Counted from the first letter of the stretch, positions 12,801-23,927 are shown. The stretch is DNA of 61,645 nucleotides from Chloromonas sp. AAM2 (GCA_004335635.1 QAXH01006794.1:1-61645); one strand, 5' to 3'. Numbers and translations are program-made. The notes: a model not told the origin generated them from the letters alone.

Positions 12801-15800
12801 ACGCTGGGGGCTCTAGCAGCGCGTGCCCAGGCCATTCAGCTCCCGCTGGACGGGCCAGGGCCCGCGCGGCCCGGAAGCTGTGCGCTTGGCCAGGGCCTGT
12901 ACCTGTCCCGCCTGCGGCCCGAGCACAGCGGCCCATGCTGCATGGCCTCAGTGGTCATGTACACACCCGCATGGGTCAAGTCACAGGTCAGCAGGACGCG
13001 TTTGCAACCAACCCTGTCGTATCAACGAGTCATGAATGGAGGAGAGAAGGCAGATGCTTCTCGTTGTTGGGCTTTGCATGGCTGGCATCCACCTGTCAAA
13101 TTCAGGACGTTGACACAGTGGATCCGCTTTCCTGGATGTGGAGCAGAGTGTGTGCCCCCACCTGTGTCGACACTGCAGTGTATTCAGTGCTGACCTTGCT
13201 CCTCCCGTTTGCAGTCTCGCATGGCCTCCACGAGCAATCAGGAGACGTTCAAAATGCAGGGCTTGGGGGGAAGGCTGGTGTGTGATGTTCTACGACAGGT
13301 GCGTTGGAGTGCAGCGTAAAGCGTCACCTCACCATGCCACGCACACCCTGGTATGACAGGTCCTTTGGGCATGCCATCCGACATTCACTCGCGCCTTGCA
13401 ACAGCCAGTGCCCCATGCCTTGCACACTTGTGTTCTGTGCCGCACCTGGTACCTTTGTGCAAGCCGCCTGACCACAGGTGGCTGTGGCTTGTCCATGACC
13501 TTGCAGGTGTTGACGCACCAGTCCTTGGCCACCTTCACCCTGGCTGACTGCACACAAACTCTACTCAAAGAGACACTTGAGGTTCTGGCACCTGGACACC
13601 TGGCACAGTTGTGGAGGGAAATGCAAGGGGCCGACTGCATGTTGGGAACACCCACTCCCACACCGGCCCCCGGGCCCGGGTCTCCCCGCACGTCCACCCC
13701 TACCACCAGACGGGCAAGGGCCGGCAGCAAGGCGGGTGGAAGCGTGCACAAGGCGTCACCCTCGTCTGGCCCGCCTATCAAAAAATCCAAGCACGGCACT
13801 GCCAAGCATGAAACTCCTCCCAGCCATGCTAAGAACGGCAGTGGGTCTGCAGGCCAGGCAGCTGATAAGGGTGTGGGCACAGCCGCTGGTATTACCCCAC
13901 TTGCCACATCAGCCGTGGCAGCGGCAGTCAGGTGGGAGGGCAGGGTCTACAAGCTTGCATGAGACAGTGAATAGCTGGACGTTGGACAGGGGAAAAAAAG
14001 AAGTTTGCCAGTTCTGGGACAATTCCTGGGAAGTTGATTCCATGTGAATGTTCATGAACACCTGGGTTTCTGACAAGGTATGTTCCTAATCATCTCATCT
14101 CATGTGGCCCATACTACACTCGTGCTCATAACTCTGTCAGACCCTGATGTAAGCCGCTGATGATGTGCAATCATTTCAACCGATAGTGGTGCCATGCCGT
14201 ACTAACTCAACTGCATCGCCAGGGGTGCCAAGGGAGCCCGGCTGTGCTGTCCCGTGCAGGCTGGCGCGCTACTGCCTGCGCCGCACCTCCGCTGTGCGGT
14301 CCCTCACCTCGGTGCTGGCTACTGTGCCCGAGGCGTTTGAGATGGCACGCGTCACGGGGCTGAGCATCAACGAGGTGGGCAGGGGTCGCACATGGTGGGG
14401 TTGGGCAGGCCAGGGCAGCAGGTATGCGTGCCTTTTCGTGCATGAAGTATCGTCCTTGTAGGGAGTATATTTGCAAAGACTTAGCACTTGATGACACAGG
14501 CTCTGTGGCCAAGCGTGCCTGAGGTGACTGGTTGAACGACCACACTTTGAGGTTGTGGTCTGGAGCAGAGTGACGTGAAAATTGTGCGCAGATGGCTCCT
14601 GCATGCGTGCGCTATGCATGGTGCAGGTTCAGAACAAGGCCCAGATGGTGCGCACATGGAGCCTGTTGCTGCGCAGCGCACGCAGAGGTGAGAGGCACAA
14701 GGTGGCTGCTCGACTGAACTCAGTTTTCTTTGGCATAAGCATGGTACACATGCACGCACGGGCTAGCCTGTGAGGTTATTGCTGAGTCCTTGTATTCTGT
14801 ATGTGCACACAGCGGGCTAGCCTGTGAGGTTATTGCTGAGTTCTTGTATTCTGTATGTGCGCACAGCGGGCTACCTTGTTGGTGGGCGTCAGGAGGCGGT
14901 TCAGCTAGTCGAGTCCCCGCTGCTCATGCACCCGCTGGAGCACCAGACAGCGGGGCTCTACCGACAGCCCGTGGCGTGCCTGGACTTCGCGTCCCTCTAC
15001 CCCAGCCTGTACAGGTGGGCTGGGCATCGGCGGTACAGGCCATGGCTACCAGCTGTTGCTACACCTGCAGCAATGTGGCATTGCCGCTGATGGCAAGCTG
15101 TAGGCGGTGTTGGCGGAGAGCTGCAATGTTGGGCCATGCAAGGATGGCTATTTGCAAGCATTGCGCCAGGTTTTGCTAGTATCTGTCAGGGCTGGCTTGC
15201 CGCTTTGCGGCAATGCGCCACTGGCAGTGTGACAGCAGTCTGCGCCTACATGCCCTGCTTCGCTCTGCAATGACCGACATCGATCCTGGAATGTTGTGTT
15301 CATGGAGGCCATGCTGCTTCTCTGCTGCGCAGGGCGCACAACCTGTGCTACACGACTCTGGTGGTGTCCGAGGATATCACAATGGTCGGACAAGACAACC
15401 TCTTTGTGACTCCAGCAGGGCATGCCTTCCTCAAGCCAAACGTACGACAGGTACGGGTTCAAAGGACCGACTTTGGCAGGCATCTGGTCAGGGCGAACAC
15501 CCCAGGTGCTTTGCTGGTCTGCTCCCTCGGCTGTGCCGTGTCTGACTGCATCTGAATGCCACCTACTCTGACTTGTCCTGCTGAGCGCTGAACCCACACA
15601 CCCTGCTTTGCCTTGTTCCCGGGTCAGGGCATCCTCCCTGGCATCCTGGCTGCCCTGATGTCCGCACGCACGCGCACACGCGAGCTGCTCAAGACCACCC
15701 CCGCCAGCGCGCCCGCCACCCGCGCAGTGCTGGACGCAAGGCAGAAGGCGCTCAAGGTCACGGCTAACGCATTGTACGGCTTCACTGGTGAGCACACGGG

Positions 15801-18800
15801 GGACACCCTCCGGCTAGTTCTATGCGCAGTGTAGTGGCAGTTTGAGCACTACACAGCTGCTGTTTTGAAGTTGGAATACGGGATGCCATACACACACATG
15901 TATGCTTTAATAAGCAAGGAATGATGTTGCAGATATTGCAGCAATCCAAGTAGCAAGGCACAAGCAGTGTCCTGCCACTCCTGTAAGCATCATGTAAGTG
16001 GCATAAGGTGGGCTGCTGGTGTCCGGGCAACAGGCAGTCGCTCCAATTGCTGTCTTGCGGGTCTGGTGCCTCTGTGTATCGCTCAGCAATGAAGGTGCGT
16101 CTGCCCCTGTCCTTTCCTTCCCCCTGTCAGGTGCCCAGGCTTCCATGCTGCAGTGCGCACCCCTGGCCGACAGCTGCTTGGCACTGGGCGCGGCCTCATG
16201 CCGCATGGCCATACAGACGGTCGGGGACCTACATGCAGAGGTACGGCTCAGGCCAGCCCGCAGCAAAGCACACCTCACGGCCACTTCTGTGTGCGCTGGA
16301 CACGCCAACATATCAGTTACTGTATTGCTCATGCAACGGCTGGCAGCAACAATCAGTAAGTAGGCAACACTTGCGTGTCCTACAATCAGTTACCTACTGC
16401 ACATGCGCTGCAGGGTGCCTTCGGCGAGCCGGGGCGAGGCGCGCGCGTCATTTACGGGCAAACGGACTCGCTGTTTGTGCTCTTTCCCCAGGCGACGCCC
16501 GCACAAGCAGTTGTCTTAGGTCAGCAGGGGCTTGGGTAAAAGGCAGAAAGGGCAAGAATTTGGCCAACAACCCTCCCTGGGCTCACTATCTAGTGACAGC
16601 CGGGCACTTGTGCCCGCACAACCAGGCCAGGCCAGGGTTGCAAAGGGAACTTACCCGTGCACATATTGCCTAACAAACTGCTGCTGGAATCACAGCTTTT
16701 GTGCCCTTGTATCCCATGCTGCCATGGTACAGACCTGGTGCACACTGGCTCTCTGCATACCATGCTGATGTTGACCAACACTGTCTTGTTGCTGCCCTGC
16801 AGGCAAGCAGGCGGCACGGCTGGTGACTGAGCGGTGCTTCCGAACGCCCATGACCCTGCAGTTTGAGCGGGTGTACGCGCCCTTCCTGCTGCTGCACGTC
16901 AACCGGTATGCAGGTGAAAGCGAGCAAGCAATGTCATCTCAACCGGCGTGGTGTGCTCTTTTCAAGCCAGCCCTGGCAGCCAGTGTAGGCGTGGCTGCAT
17001 GTGGCTGGTCGTACACGGAGTGTTCAGAGCTTAACTGAGCCCATTCATTGTGCCTGCTCGGACACCATACGTTCAGGATCAGGCCACATGCTGGATCAGT
17101 TGACATGCTGTTGAGTTCGTGTGCTGTGCAGGCAAGGCGTATGAGACTGAGGAGCAGGCCGCGAGCGGCCAGGCGTTGGGCCTGCTGGTCAAGGGCGTGC
17201 GCTCCATGTGGCGCCAGTCCGCGCCCTTTGTGCAGGGGGTGCTGCAGACCGCCATGGACAGGATCATCATGCGGGACGACGTGCAGGGGGCGGTGGCGCA
17301 CGCGGAAGAAGAGGTGCGCAATGCGTGAGGAAGCGTGGTTTGCTGACCAACCTGCACAGCCTGGTCAGGACAAGTATTGCAAGGTGACATTTGAGCAGTT
17401 TGGAACAGGACGGATTTGGTACAGCTTTATGGGTTCCGGTCACCTGCCCGTCTGCAGTCAGCCGCGCAATCAGACCCTCTGCCTTGTAAAGAGCTCTTTT
17501 CCAGAGCTCTTTTCCTGGGCATGGAACCCTGGGCAAATCAAGTACTCTGGTGCTAGTTGGCTAGCTGGTGCTGTGCTAGTACAGATGCCTGGCCAGGACA
17601 GGCCTGCAAAGTTTTTGAGAAACCCAGCCAGTCCCTTGCCAACGAGCATTGGGGCCCGCATGATGCACGTGATCACAGCTGTTGCTGCTCCTGCCACATG
17701 CAGATCCATCGTCTGTTGAGCGGTCGCGTTGAGCTGTGGGAGCTGGTCATGACGGGCGGGCTCTGGCGCCTGACGGGGCAGCAAGTGGCGGCAGCGGCAG
17801 CAGCACTGGGTGGGGCTATGTGATGCACTGCCAGAAAGCCACTCAACACCTGCCCTGACTGACAACATACACAGCCGATGGTTAACACCCCTTGATGGCC
17901 GCAGTTCAACTCAGACATTGCAACTGATTGAAGGCCGTGTTGTTGTTGTCATTCAGATGCCACTGCCTCGCCTCCTAGCGGTTGTGGGCATCCCAGTGCG
18001 GCCCACGGTGCGGGTGGCGGTGCGCCCGAGGAGGTGCGGGGCCCACACGCCGCCCTGGCCGTCAAACTGGCGCAGCGCGACCCGGGCCGCACCTTCCTGC
18101 TGGGAGAGCGCATCCAGTACGTGCTGCTGGCAGGTGCGGGCGCATCTTGAGCTGGTGGAATTTGTGTGTGAGCCGCAGAGCTGTGCCATGCATGAACGCA
18201 TAACCATGAAAGCAAGTCTGTTCTTGTGTGCCAGCCGTATGATTGGATGCCGTATGATCTGAGTCCCTCCCCTCATGTAAGCCGTATGGTCATCTCGCTG
18301 TTTGGCCGGATGTCAAGCCACGCGTCATGCCACAATCGCTGAAGCAAGTGTACACACACCTGTTTCCAGTGCTCAATCCGCTGTCTCGGCCAGATGTACT
18401 CCTAGGCCTGCTGCTGCTGCTGCATTCAGGTGCCCGATTGCAGGACGACGCTGCGGAGGATCCGCTGCTGATCGCTGAGCTGGGCCTGCCGCCGCACCTG
18501 GAGCTCTACTGGAGGAACAAACTCATGGTGGGAAAACATGTCCACCCTCACACCTCACATCCTCGGATCTCATATCTTCACACATCAGTTCCTCAGACTT
18601 CCAGTGCAGTCAGTGAGTGACCTGCAGGCAACCAGACTTCTGTCACTCGGCCATTAGATTTGCAGCAAGTCCAGCACACGCACTGATGGTGACGGGTTTG
18701 TGACAATGTAGTGGGTGACTAGGCTGTTTGTTGCTGCTATTGCAGACGCCCTTGCAAGAAATCTTCGAGAAAGTGTTGTCCCCGTCCCAGCTCCAGTCGC

Positions 18801-19839
18801 TGCTGTCCGGCCCACACACGCTGGTGCGGGTGGAGCAGCTGTCGCATGCAGCCGCGGCGGGGAATCCAGAGGTGGCGGCTGCAGCGGCGGTGGTCGCAGG
18901 CGCGGGAGCGGCACCGGGCATTGCCACCATAGACAGCTACGCCTCCAGCAAGGTGGGAGGACCAGGCACAGCAAGAAGCGAATCAGCATGCTTTCTAAAC
19001 CTGCACACAGCCACCTCCTCACCAATGCCAGCAACACAGGTCGGACTGCACACAAGCACTGCCCTGTCAATTATGCACCACAGGCCATGCTGTCCAAAGC
19101 AATGGCAAGATGACCATTGTTGCCACGTATGATATGTGTTTTGGCTGCACAGGCGAAGGGCGGCAAGCAGCAGCCGGGCATGACGTCCTTCTTCAAGCAG
19201 ACAGCCAAGTGCCTGGCGTGCAGACAGTCGGTGGCCGCACCCAGCACGGCTCCCGCGCCTGCGCTGTGCCCCTCCTGTGCGCGCATTGAGGGGCGGTGGG
19301 CGGAGGTGATGGTGGGCGCGGAGCGGGACACCTCCGCACAGCAGGCGCTGCTGACGGCCACCACGGCCACGTGCATGCGCTGCCACTCGGGCGGGGTCAT
19401 GGGCAAGGTGGGACCGCAGGGCTGTACTCATGCGCATTGATGGCTGCGGCCTGCTGGCTTCTGCCTGTTGGTCGGCTGCTGGCGTGCGTCACCACCAGCG
19501 CTGCACCGCCTCCTATGGTCCACTGCCGCCTTGTGACCAACTGACCACCTCACCTTCGCTTTATCTGACTCCCTTTGATGTATTGTCAACCAGCGCACCG
19601 AGTCCGGTATCTAAATAATCAGCACACTGAACAGTCTCTGTATAGGCGGCGAGCCTCACTGTGACCATCTCACGGGTGTGAATGCTTACGTGTGTGCCTT
19701 GCTGCAGATTAGCTGTGCCAACAGCGAGTGCAACGTGCTGTACGACCGGCTGGGCGCAGCTCGCAGGCTGGGCATGGCCACGGCGCGCCTCGCCCGCCTG
19801 GACGTGGGGGGCGGCACCATGCATGGGGTTGAGTGGTGA
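9887..19839 (+). CDS. DNA polymerase delta catalytic-subunit homologue with degenerate active sites
   Basis: B-family polymerase of the POLD1/Pol3 type, 1443 residues against about 1100 in the family. Exons: 9887-10269, 10786-11014, 11223-11450, 11780-12481, 12792-12986, 13215-13298, 13507-13931, 14260-14374, 14627-14687, 14867-15014, 15333-15450, 15628-15787, 16131-16240, 16414-16519, 16803-16913, 17132-17313, 17704-17809, 17957-18133, 18430-18527, 18746-18952, 19153-19407, 19708-19839. All are GT-AG and in phase. Motif A is CLDFASLYPS (D847). Motif B is KVTANALYGFTG (K939, N943). Motif C is YGQTDS (Q1002, D1004) where the family has YGDTDS. Exo I is TVDVALA (D321, A323 replacing Glu). Exo III is YCLRRT (R757 replacing Asp). 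KKRYAG became VNRYAG and VRRDNCP became MWRQSAP. CysA (C1335, C1338, C1354, C1357), CysB (C1389, C1392, C1403, C1408) and a PIP-like box QPGMTSFF (1322-1329) are intact. Acidic and Pro/Ser inserts enlarge the exonuclease domain. It is likely a paralogue beside a normal POLD1 elsewhere. REV3 fits less well. Confidence 0.85.
13991..14035 (+). repeat. Solo terminal inverted repeat of MITE family A
   Basis: Contains GTTTGCCAGTTCTGGGACAA preceded by an A-rich run. This is the left-end signature of the MITE family found throughout the window. It lies in the intron between polymerase exons 7 and 8. No right end is visible nearby. Confidence 0.65.
14758..14871 (+). repeat. Tandem duplication containing a 3' splice site
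   Basis: A unit of about 56 bp (GGGCTAGCCTGTGAGGTTAT through to the ACACAG acceptor) is repeated twice in tandem, and the start of a third copy forms the 5' end of the polymerase exon at 14867. Only the last acceptor gives an open frame: the earlier one would read CG GGC TAG. The duplication therefore supplies a decoy acceptor just upstream of the real one. Confidence 0.75.
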
Positions 19840-20183
19840 ACCATCCAGCTGAGGCACATGAACAACTGCTGGACCTGCGAATGAGCTTCTGATGGTTGTG
19901 GTGGAAAGGCGAAGGTGGTGCTGAGACAGCTCAGTGGAGTCTGGAGAATCAGGCGTGTGAGGTTTCATGCGTGTGGTCTCAGTGGCCAGTGCCACGGCAG
20001 AGACTGGCCTCGCACTATTGTTCACAGTTGCACAGCAAGGGGTGCCGGGGCCTGCGGTCCTCGCATGTGCAATGGCTCTTCATTTCCTATGCAACCTAAG
20101 GAGGAGAAGAACTAACACAACTCAGCTCTATCACAGTTCGCAAAGGGCTGACACAACAGCCGCAAGACAGACAAGATAACCCT

Positions 20184-20648
20184 TTGTTTTTCCCACCAGA
20201 GAGGCTTCTTATGGAGGCGAGCATTTTCGGCAAGCCACCCAGGTCAAGAAATCATGAAGCAAGACTGAAGCGTGCCTGGTATTGCGCTGGACCGTCAAAG
20301 CACACCACAGAAGCACATACAGAACTCACGGATCCTCACATTGCAGATGCAGCAAGCAGAGGTCTCCAGGGATTTACCACTCGACAAATATTCAGATATG
20401 CTTACCTCATACAACGTGCGGTTGAATTCATTGCAACGTTGATTCATTGCTCTGTTACGGAAGTTGCTGCACATGTTGATTTGCAACCTATTTATTATAC
20501 TTTTGTCGATTTTGTTGTATCTACAACAACACTCTGGTTTTGTCTGGTTGTGCTGAGTGCTCCATGGTTATGGCTCCTCAGCTTGTTTGTTTGGATAAGT
20601 TTGAAGCTATTTCCAGGTCACCACCACATAATACTGAACGTTGCTTGA
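20184..20648 (+). CDS. Weak ORF with a membrane segment
   Basis: A 154-codon frame in noticeably AT-richer DNA than its neighbours. The C-terminal third has a continuous hydrophobic stretch (from TLWFCLVVLSAPWLW to the Leu/Phe-rich end), enough for one long or two short membrane spans. The N-terminal part is basic and polar. No domain is recognised and no splice partners were found. It could be a small membrane protein, a captured fragment of an organelle or transposon, or chance. Confidence 0.25.
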   Translation: MFFPPERLLMEASIFGKPPRSRNHEARLKRAWYCAGPSKHTTEAHTELTDPHIADAASRGLQGFTTRQIFRYAYLIQRAVEFIATLIHCSVTEVAAHVDLQPIYYTFVDFVVSTTTLWFCLVVLSAPWLWLLSLFVWISLKLFPGHHHIILNVA

Positions 20649-20849
20649 GCGACCAGCCGGAGGCGAATCAGGTTTGACAGCCTGACCTTCTTTCATGTCG
20701 CAGTTCACACAATGCTGTGTCCAGCAGCCAATGGCAACGGCTGCGGAATGAATTGTACGCCTGAGCTTGGTCAAGGCGTCTGTGTTGCATCAGTCAGCTC
20801 TCACTGTGGCAGCGCCATCTTTTGTCAGTCAAGCCCGTTCTGTGACTAG

Positions 20850-20916
20850 TGCTGGTGTGTCGCACTCCCCTTCACGTGTAGGTTGGACGGGTTGGAATTC
20901 CTCCCCTCTTGTGGCC
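20850..20916 (+). repeat. Dispersed repeat family B copy
   Basis: Matches the core of the copies at 21011-21110 and, reversed, 4683-4795: GTGTGTCGCACTCCCCTTCA, then the TAGGTTGGACgGGTTGG word, then CCTCCCCTCTTGTGG. Confidence 0.7.
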
Positions 20917-21010
20917 AAGTCTGGATCGTTTCTGCATCGATATGAGAAGCTGGGATGCATACGTGCTCCTGTCACCTGTCAACCTCATGAATTTGGCGAG
21001 GCTTGCGGTC

Positions 21011-21110
21011 AGGATAGCACCTCAAGGGGTGACCACCACCATTACTATCGCGGTGTGTCACAACCCCCTTCACTTGTGGGTTGGACAGGTTGGGGTCCCT
21101 CCCCTCAGTT
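21011..21110 (+). repeat. Dispersed repeat family B copy (fullest)
   Basis: Reads GCACCTCAAGGGGTGACCAC, then the CACCATTACTA word, GGTGTGTCACAACCCCCTTC and the GGTTGGACAGGTTGG core. It is the longest plus-strand copy and lies about 100 bp from the previous one in the same orientation. Confidence 0.7.
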
Positions 21111-21982
21111 GCGCACAGCGCGTGGTGCCCAGTTGAGCAGCACATTGGGCGGGTGTGGTTGCAAAGCTTACATCAAGTTCACGTTCCAGCCCACCCCCAT
21201 GCCAGATGATGAGAACCATCCCCTGGCCTGACCACCACTGCTGCAGCCGCAACTGATGCAAGCGCATCTTTGCAGCAATGAAGCATACAGGCAGCAATTG
21301 GCTTATGGCGGTACGCAAGCAAGGAGCAGCCCAAGGTGCTGCCGGCCAGCTACTTTGCACAGTGTCAATTTCAGATGTTGGCATTGCAGGTTCTTACCTG
21401 CTTACTAGTCATCTGGACAGTAGACAGGGGTGCCATTCGGTCTGGAATGGGATGGGGCAGGCCCTCGGCGAGAAGCAAAGCGAGCTTCAAGGCGCAGGAG
21501 GCTCCTTAGCACAAGCACTTGTAGAGCTTACCTACAGGAAGGCCTGCGATAAGCGCAGCCCGCAGCTCTCATGCCAGCCGACAATGGCAGCCACGTCAAA
21601 TGGCTCGTAAAGGGGTAAAAGCTGCCTGCCAAGCTGCGATCGCAGGTTGGGTGGTTGGCAGGCGGACCCTCGGCAAAGTGGCTTTCTTTGTGTATCCTCA
21701 GTGTATTGTGTACATTGCATCAGTGTATCAGTGTATCAGTGGCATATATCAGCAGACACATCCCATCACACTGGTGTGAATTTATCAACTTCTGACAGGA
21801 GCGTGGACGTCTCGCACGTGGTTTGGGAGCACGTCTCGTATGGCAATGGCATGAAGTTGTTTGTCCCAGAAGTGGCACTGCGCCGTCCATCAAAATTATT
21901 CATTCCATACCGTGGTAGAACACTACTCACATTGCTGTCAGTGTACCACTTCAAAGCAGACAGAGTGGAACTGGATACCTCA

Positions 21983-22014
21983 CAGGAATTGTCCCAGAAC
22001 TGACAAACTTCTTT
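21983..22014 (-). repeat. Terminus of MITE family A
   Basis: The reverse complement reads AAAAGAAGTTTGTCAGTTCT followed by GGGACAATTCCTG, the family A terminal repeat. A clear partner end was not found upstream. Confidence 0.6.
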
Positions 22015-22186
22015 TACGTGGGGTGGTTCAACGGAGGGTCCAACGCCATTCAAGCATTTGAACAGACAGACCTGTGTGTGTTGCACTGCGTGGGGCCATT
22101 TCTAGTCCTAGGCCAACACTTGTGTAAGTTCTGACCTTTCAAGGCCAGAAGTACAACATTTCGTCTGCAAAGTGTCAAAGATTCTA

Positions 22187-22395
22187 GTGGCGACCCAGTT
22201 TAGGGCCCTAAAAACCATCCGTATGCAACTACAAATTTGGTGTATGATCGGCACTGAACATAGCAAACTCAACTGCTCCTTCAAGGTGTTTCCCACAGTG
22301 CAGAACGAAGTCGCTAGTCGGTTGTTTGCAGAAAATGGTCCATCTGAGCAGGCAAACTGTTATTCGACTCAGAATAGGGCCGCTTACTGTATATC
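22187..22395 (-). mobile_element. Repeat family C copy (about 210 bp)
   Basis: The reverse complement aligns over its whole length with 24583-24796. Both begin ACAGTA(A/G)GCGGCCCTAT, share CAACTAGCGACTT-like and GCTATGTTCAGTGCC words, and end near AGGGCCCTA.ACTGGGTC. The GGCCCTAT..TGGGTC motif occurs near both ends in the same direction. There is no coding capacity, so it looks like a non-autonomous element. Confidence 0.7.
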
Positions 22396-22762
22396 ATAAC
22401 AAGTCTCTCTCTCGTCTCCTAAGTAAGGGCCATTCCCTTGTACAATACAGCTGGGACGCAAGTACACAAGTTCGTAGCCAAAGCTGTGGTACAACCGACT
22501 GATTGGGGCGGCCCGTGCCATCAGTTTGCCACCCGTGAAGCTCCCGTGGGTCATCAACTCGTAGAGCATCGAGATGGAAATCTCCAGAGACGGATGGTAA
22601 GGTCATTGTGGTGCCGAAACTGCCCAACTTCTTTTGTACGTCACGAGGCAAAGTGTAACGTCACGAGGATGCGTCACACAGCGGAGCTGCCGTTCAGGTG
22701 CTGTGCAGTGCCATGCACTTATCTCGTTCTGTGCGACGCAAGCAGCTTGACCTTGTCCTGAA

Positions 22763-23927
22763 ATGCCGGCATCAGGCGTACTTTTAATTGCTCTGGTGGC
22801 GCTGGGAATAGGCAGAGCTGGCTGCGCTAACGAAGGCATGCTGACGCCTAACCACGATCAAGGAGTGCTGGCGCCATGGCGCATCGGGGCTGTTGCTGCC
22901 GCGGCCTCGCCGATCACGTCAAACGAATACCGTGACGCGATCCCACCACGGTTGTCTCTCGCAAGAGCAGAATCACCAGGGTGAGTGGCTGAGGAGTGCT
23001 ATGATAACATGCGACAGGCGCAGCGTCGGGGCCCCGTGTTTGGATGCATTTTAAATCTCCGCAGCCGGCCTTTGAGATAGTAATGTTGTATTTATTTGAT
23101 CCACGTATCATGCTCACAAATGTGCAAACGCCGGATCTGATTGCTGCGCAGGAAATGCTATGGGCTGCAGGACGCCACCTCCGGTCTCCATCTGTTCGTT
23201 CAAGATGCGGGTGCGATGTCTTGTCTTGCCACTGGCCGTCTGGCGTGCGACCGCCCTCCTGGCCTGTTCACCCAGGTGCGTATCACTGGGCTGGATCTTG
23301 CAGGCCTGTGATCTGGCTCCCTCATTTACTTCCTGTTAGCAGGGGAGAGCTGGCAAGTCACAGAGATCAATGTGCTGCCGTCAACTTGGCGATACTTTAC
23401 AGGCTCAGGCGACAAGGCTCTCAGTTGCAGGTTGCAGTGTCCCTATAGCTATATCCCCTGACCCACCTCTCGCCGTGCACGTGGCTACACAGGACAACAA
23501 CGAGCCCCATGGTCAACGTGCCCCAGTTCGATACCGTGAGGTGAACTGTGCTACGCGCCTGCCTATGTGGACTGCTGCTGACAAGCCCACAGTTAAAGTT
23601 TCACAGCACCTTGCCGAACAACAAGCCGACAGTACAGCCTGTACAAGACACATCAAGCACAGGGCATTACGGCAGAACCCAGACTTGCCAGCACAGCGGG
23701 GTGCTGCAACTGCAGACCAGGTCACCACAGCAGAAACCGCTCCCAGCACTCCAAGCGCAAGCCCCAGTAGCAAGCCCCAGTCGCAGCTGCCAACACCTAG
23801 CCTGCCGCCACTGGTTCTCCCGGGCTCAGTCAACTTTCCCTCCTTCAGCCTACCAGGCCTGCTTGGTCGGCGGGTGCTGCAGCAGGCTACTGATTTGCCA
23901 TCCCAGCGACAACACGCGGCCCACTGA
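22763..23927 (+). CDS. Probable secreted Pro/Ser-rich protein
   Basis: Three exons join in phase (22763-22980, 23152-23275, 23343-23927), giving 308 residues. The first codes for a typical signal peptide: a short N-region, a hydrophobic core (GVLLIALVALGIG), then Ala/Gly/Cys. The middle exon reads through DATSGLHLFVQDAGAMSCLA. The last contains a Cys-bearing domain (around APVRYREVNCATRLP), then a basic segment and a Ser/Pro/Thr-rich tail ending near GRRVLQQATDLPSQ. VRYREVNC faintly recalls the expansin-type VxYRRVxC motif, but the rest of that fold is not visible. An extracellular-matrix or cell-wall role is plausible from composition only. The second acceptor was chosen because it alone keeps the frame open. 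Confidence 0.5.

Larger units (their letters stand above)
19840..22762. other. Repeat-rich interval after the polymerase gene
   Basis: Holds two family B repeat copies, one MITE family A terminus, one family C repeat and one weak AT-rich open frame (20184-20648). No other protein-like frame stands out. Confidence 0.5.

Noticed and set aside
9887..19839. Assignment as REV3 (Pol zeta)
   Set aside because: The YPSLYR-AHNLCYTTL segment, FKQTAKCLAC context, overall length and C-terminal spacing match POLD1; the long REV3-specific N-terminal region is absent.
9887..19839. Treating the polymerase as a simple pseudogene
   Set aside because: All introns keep GT-AG sites, the summed coding length is a multiple of three and no stop or frameshift is present, which is unlikely for a neutral 22-exon relic.
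22763..23927. Expansin assignment
   Set aside because: Only one short VRYREVNC-like motif; the double-psi barrel HFD and Cys pattern is not seen.
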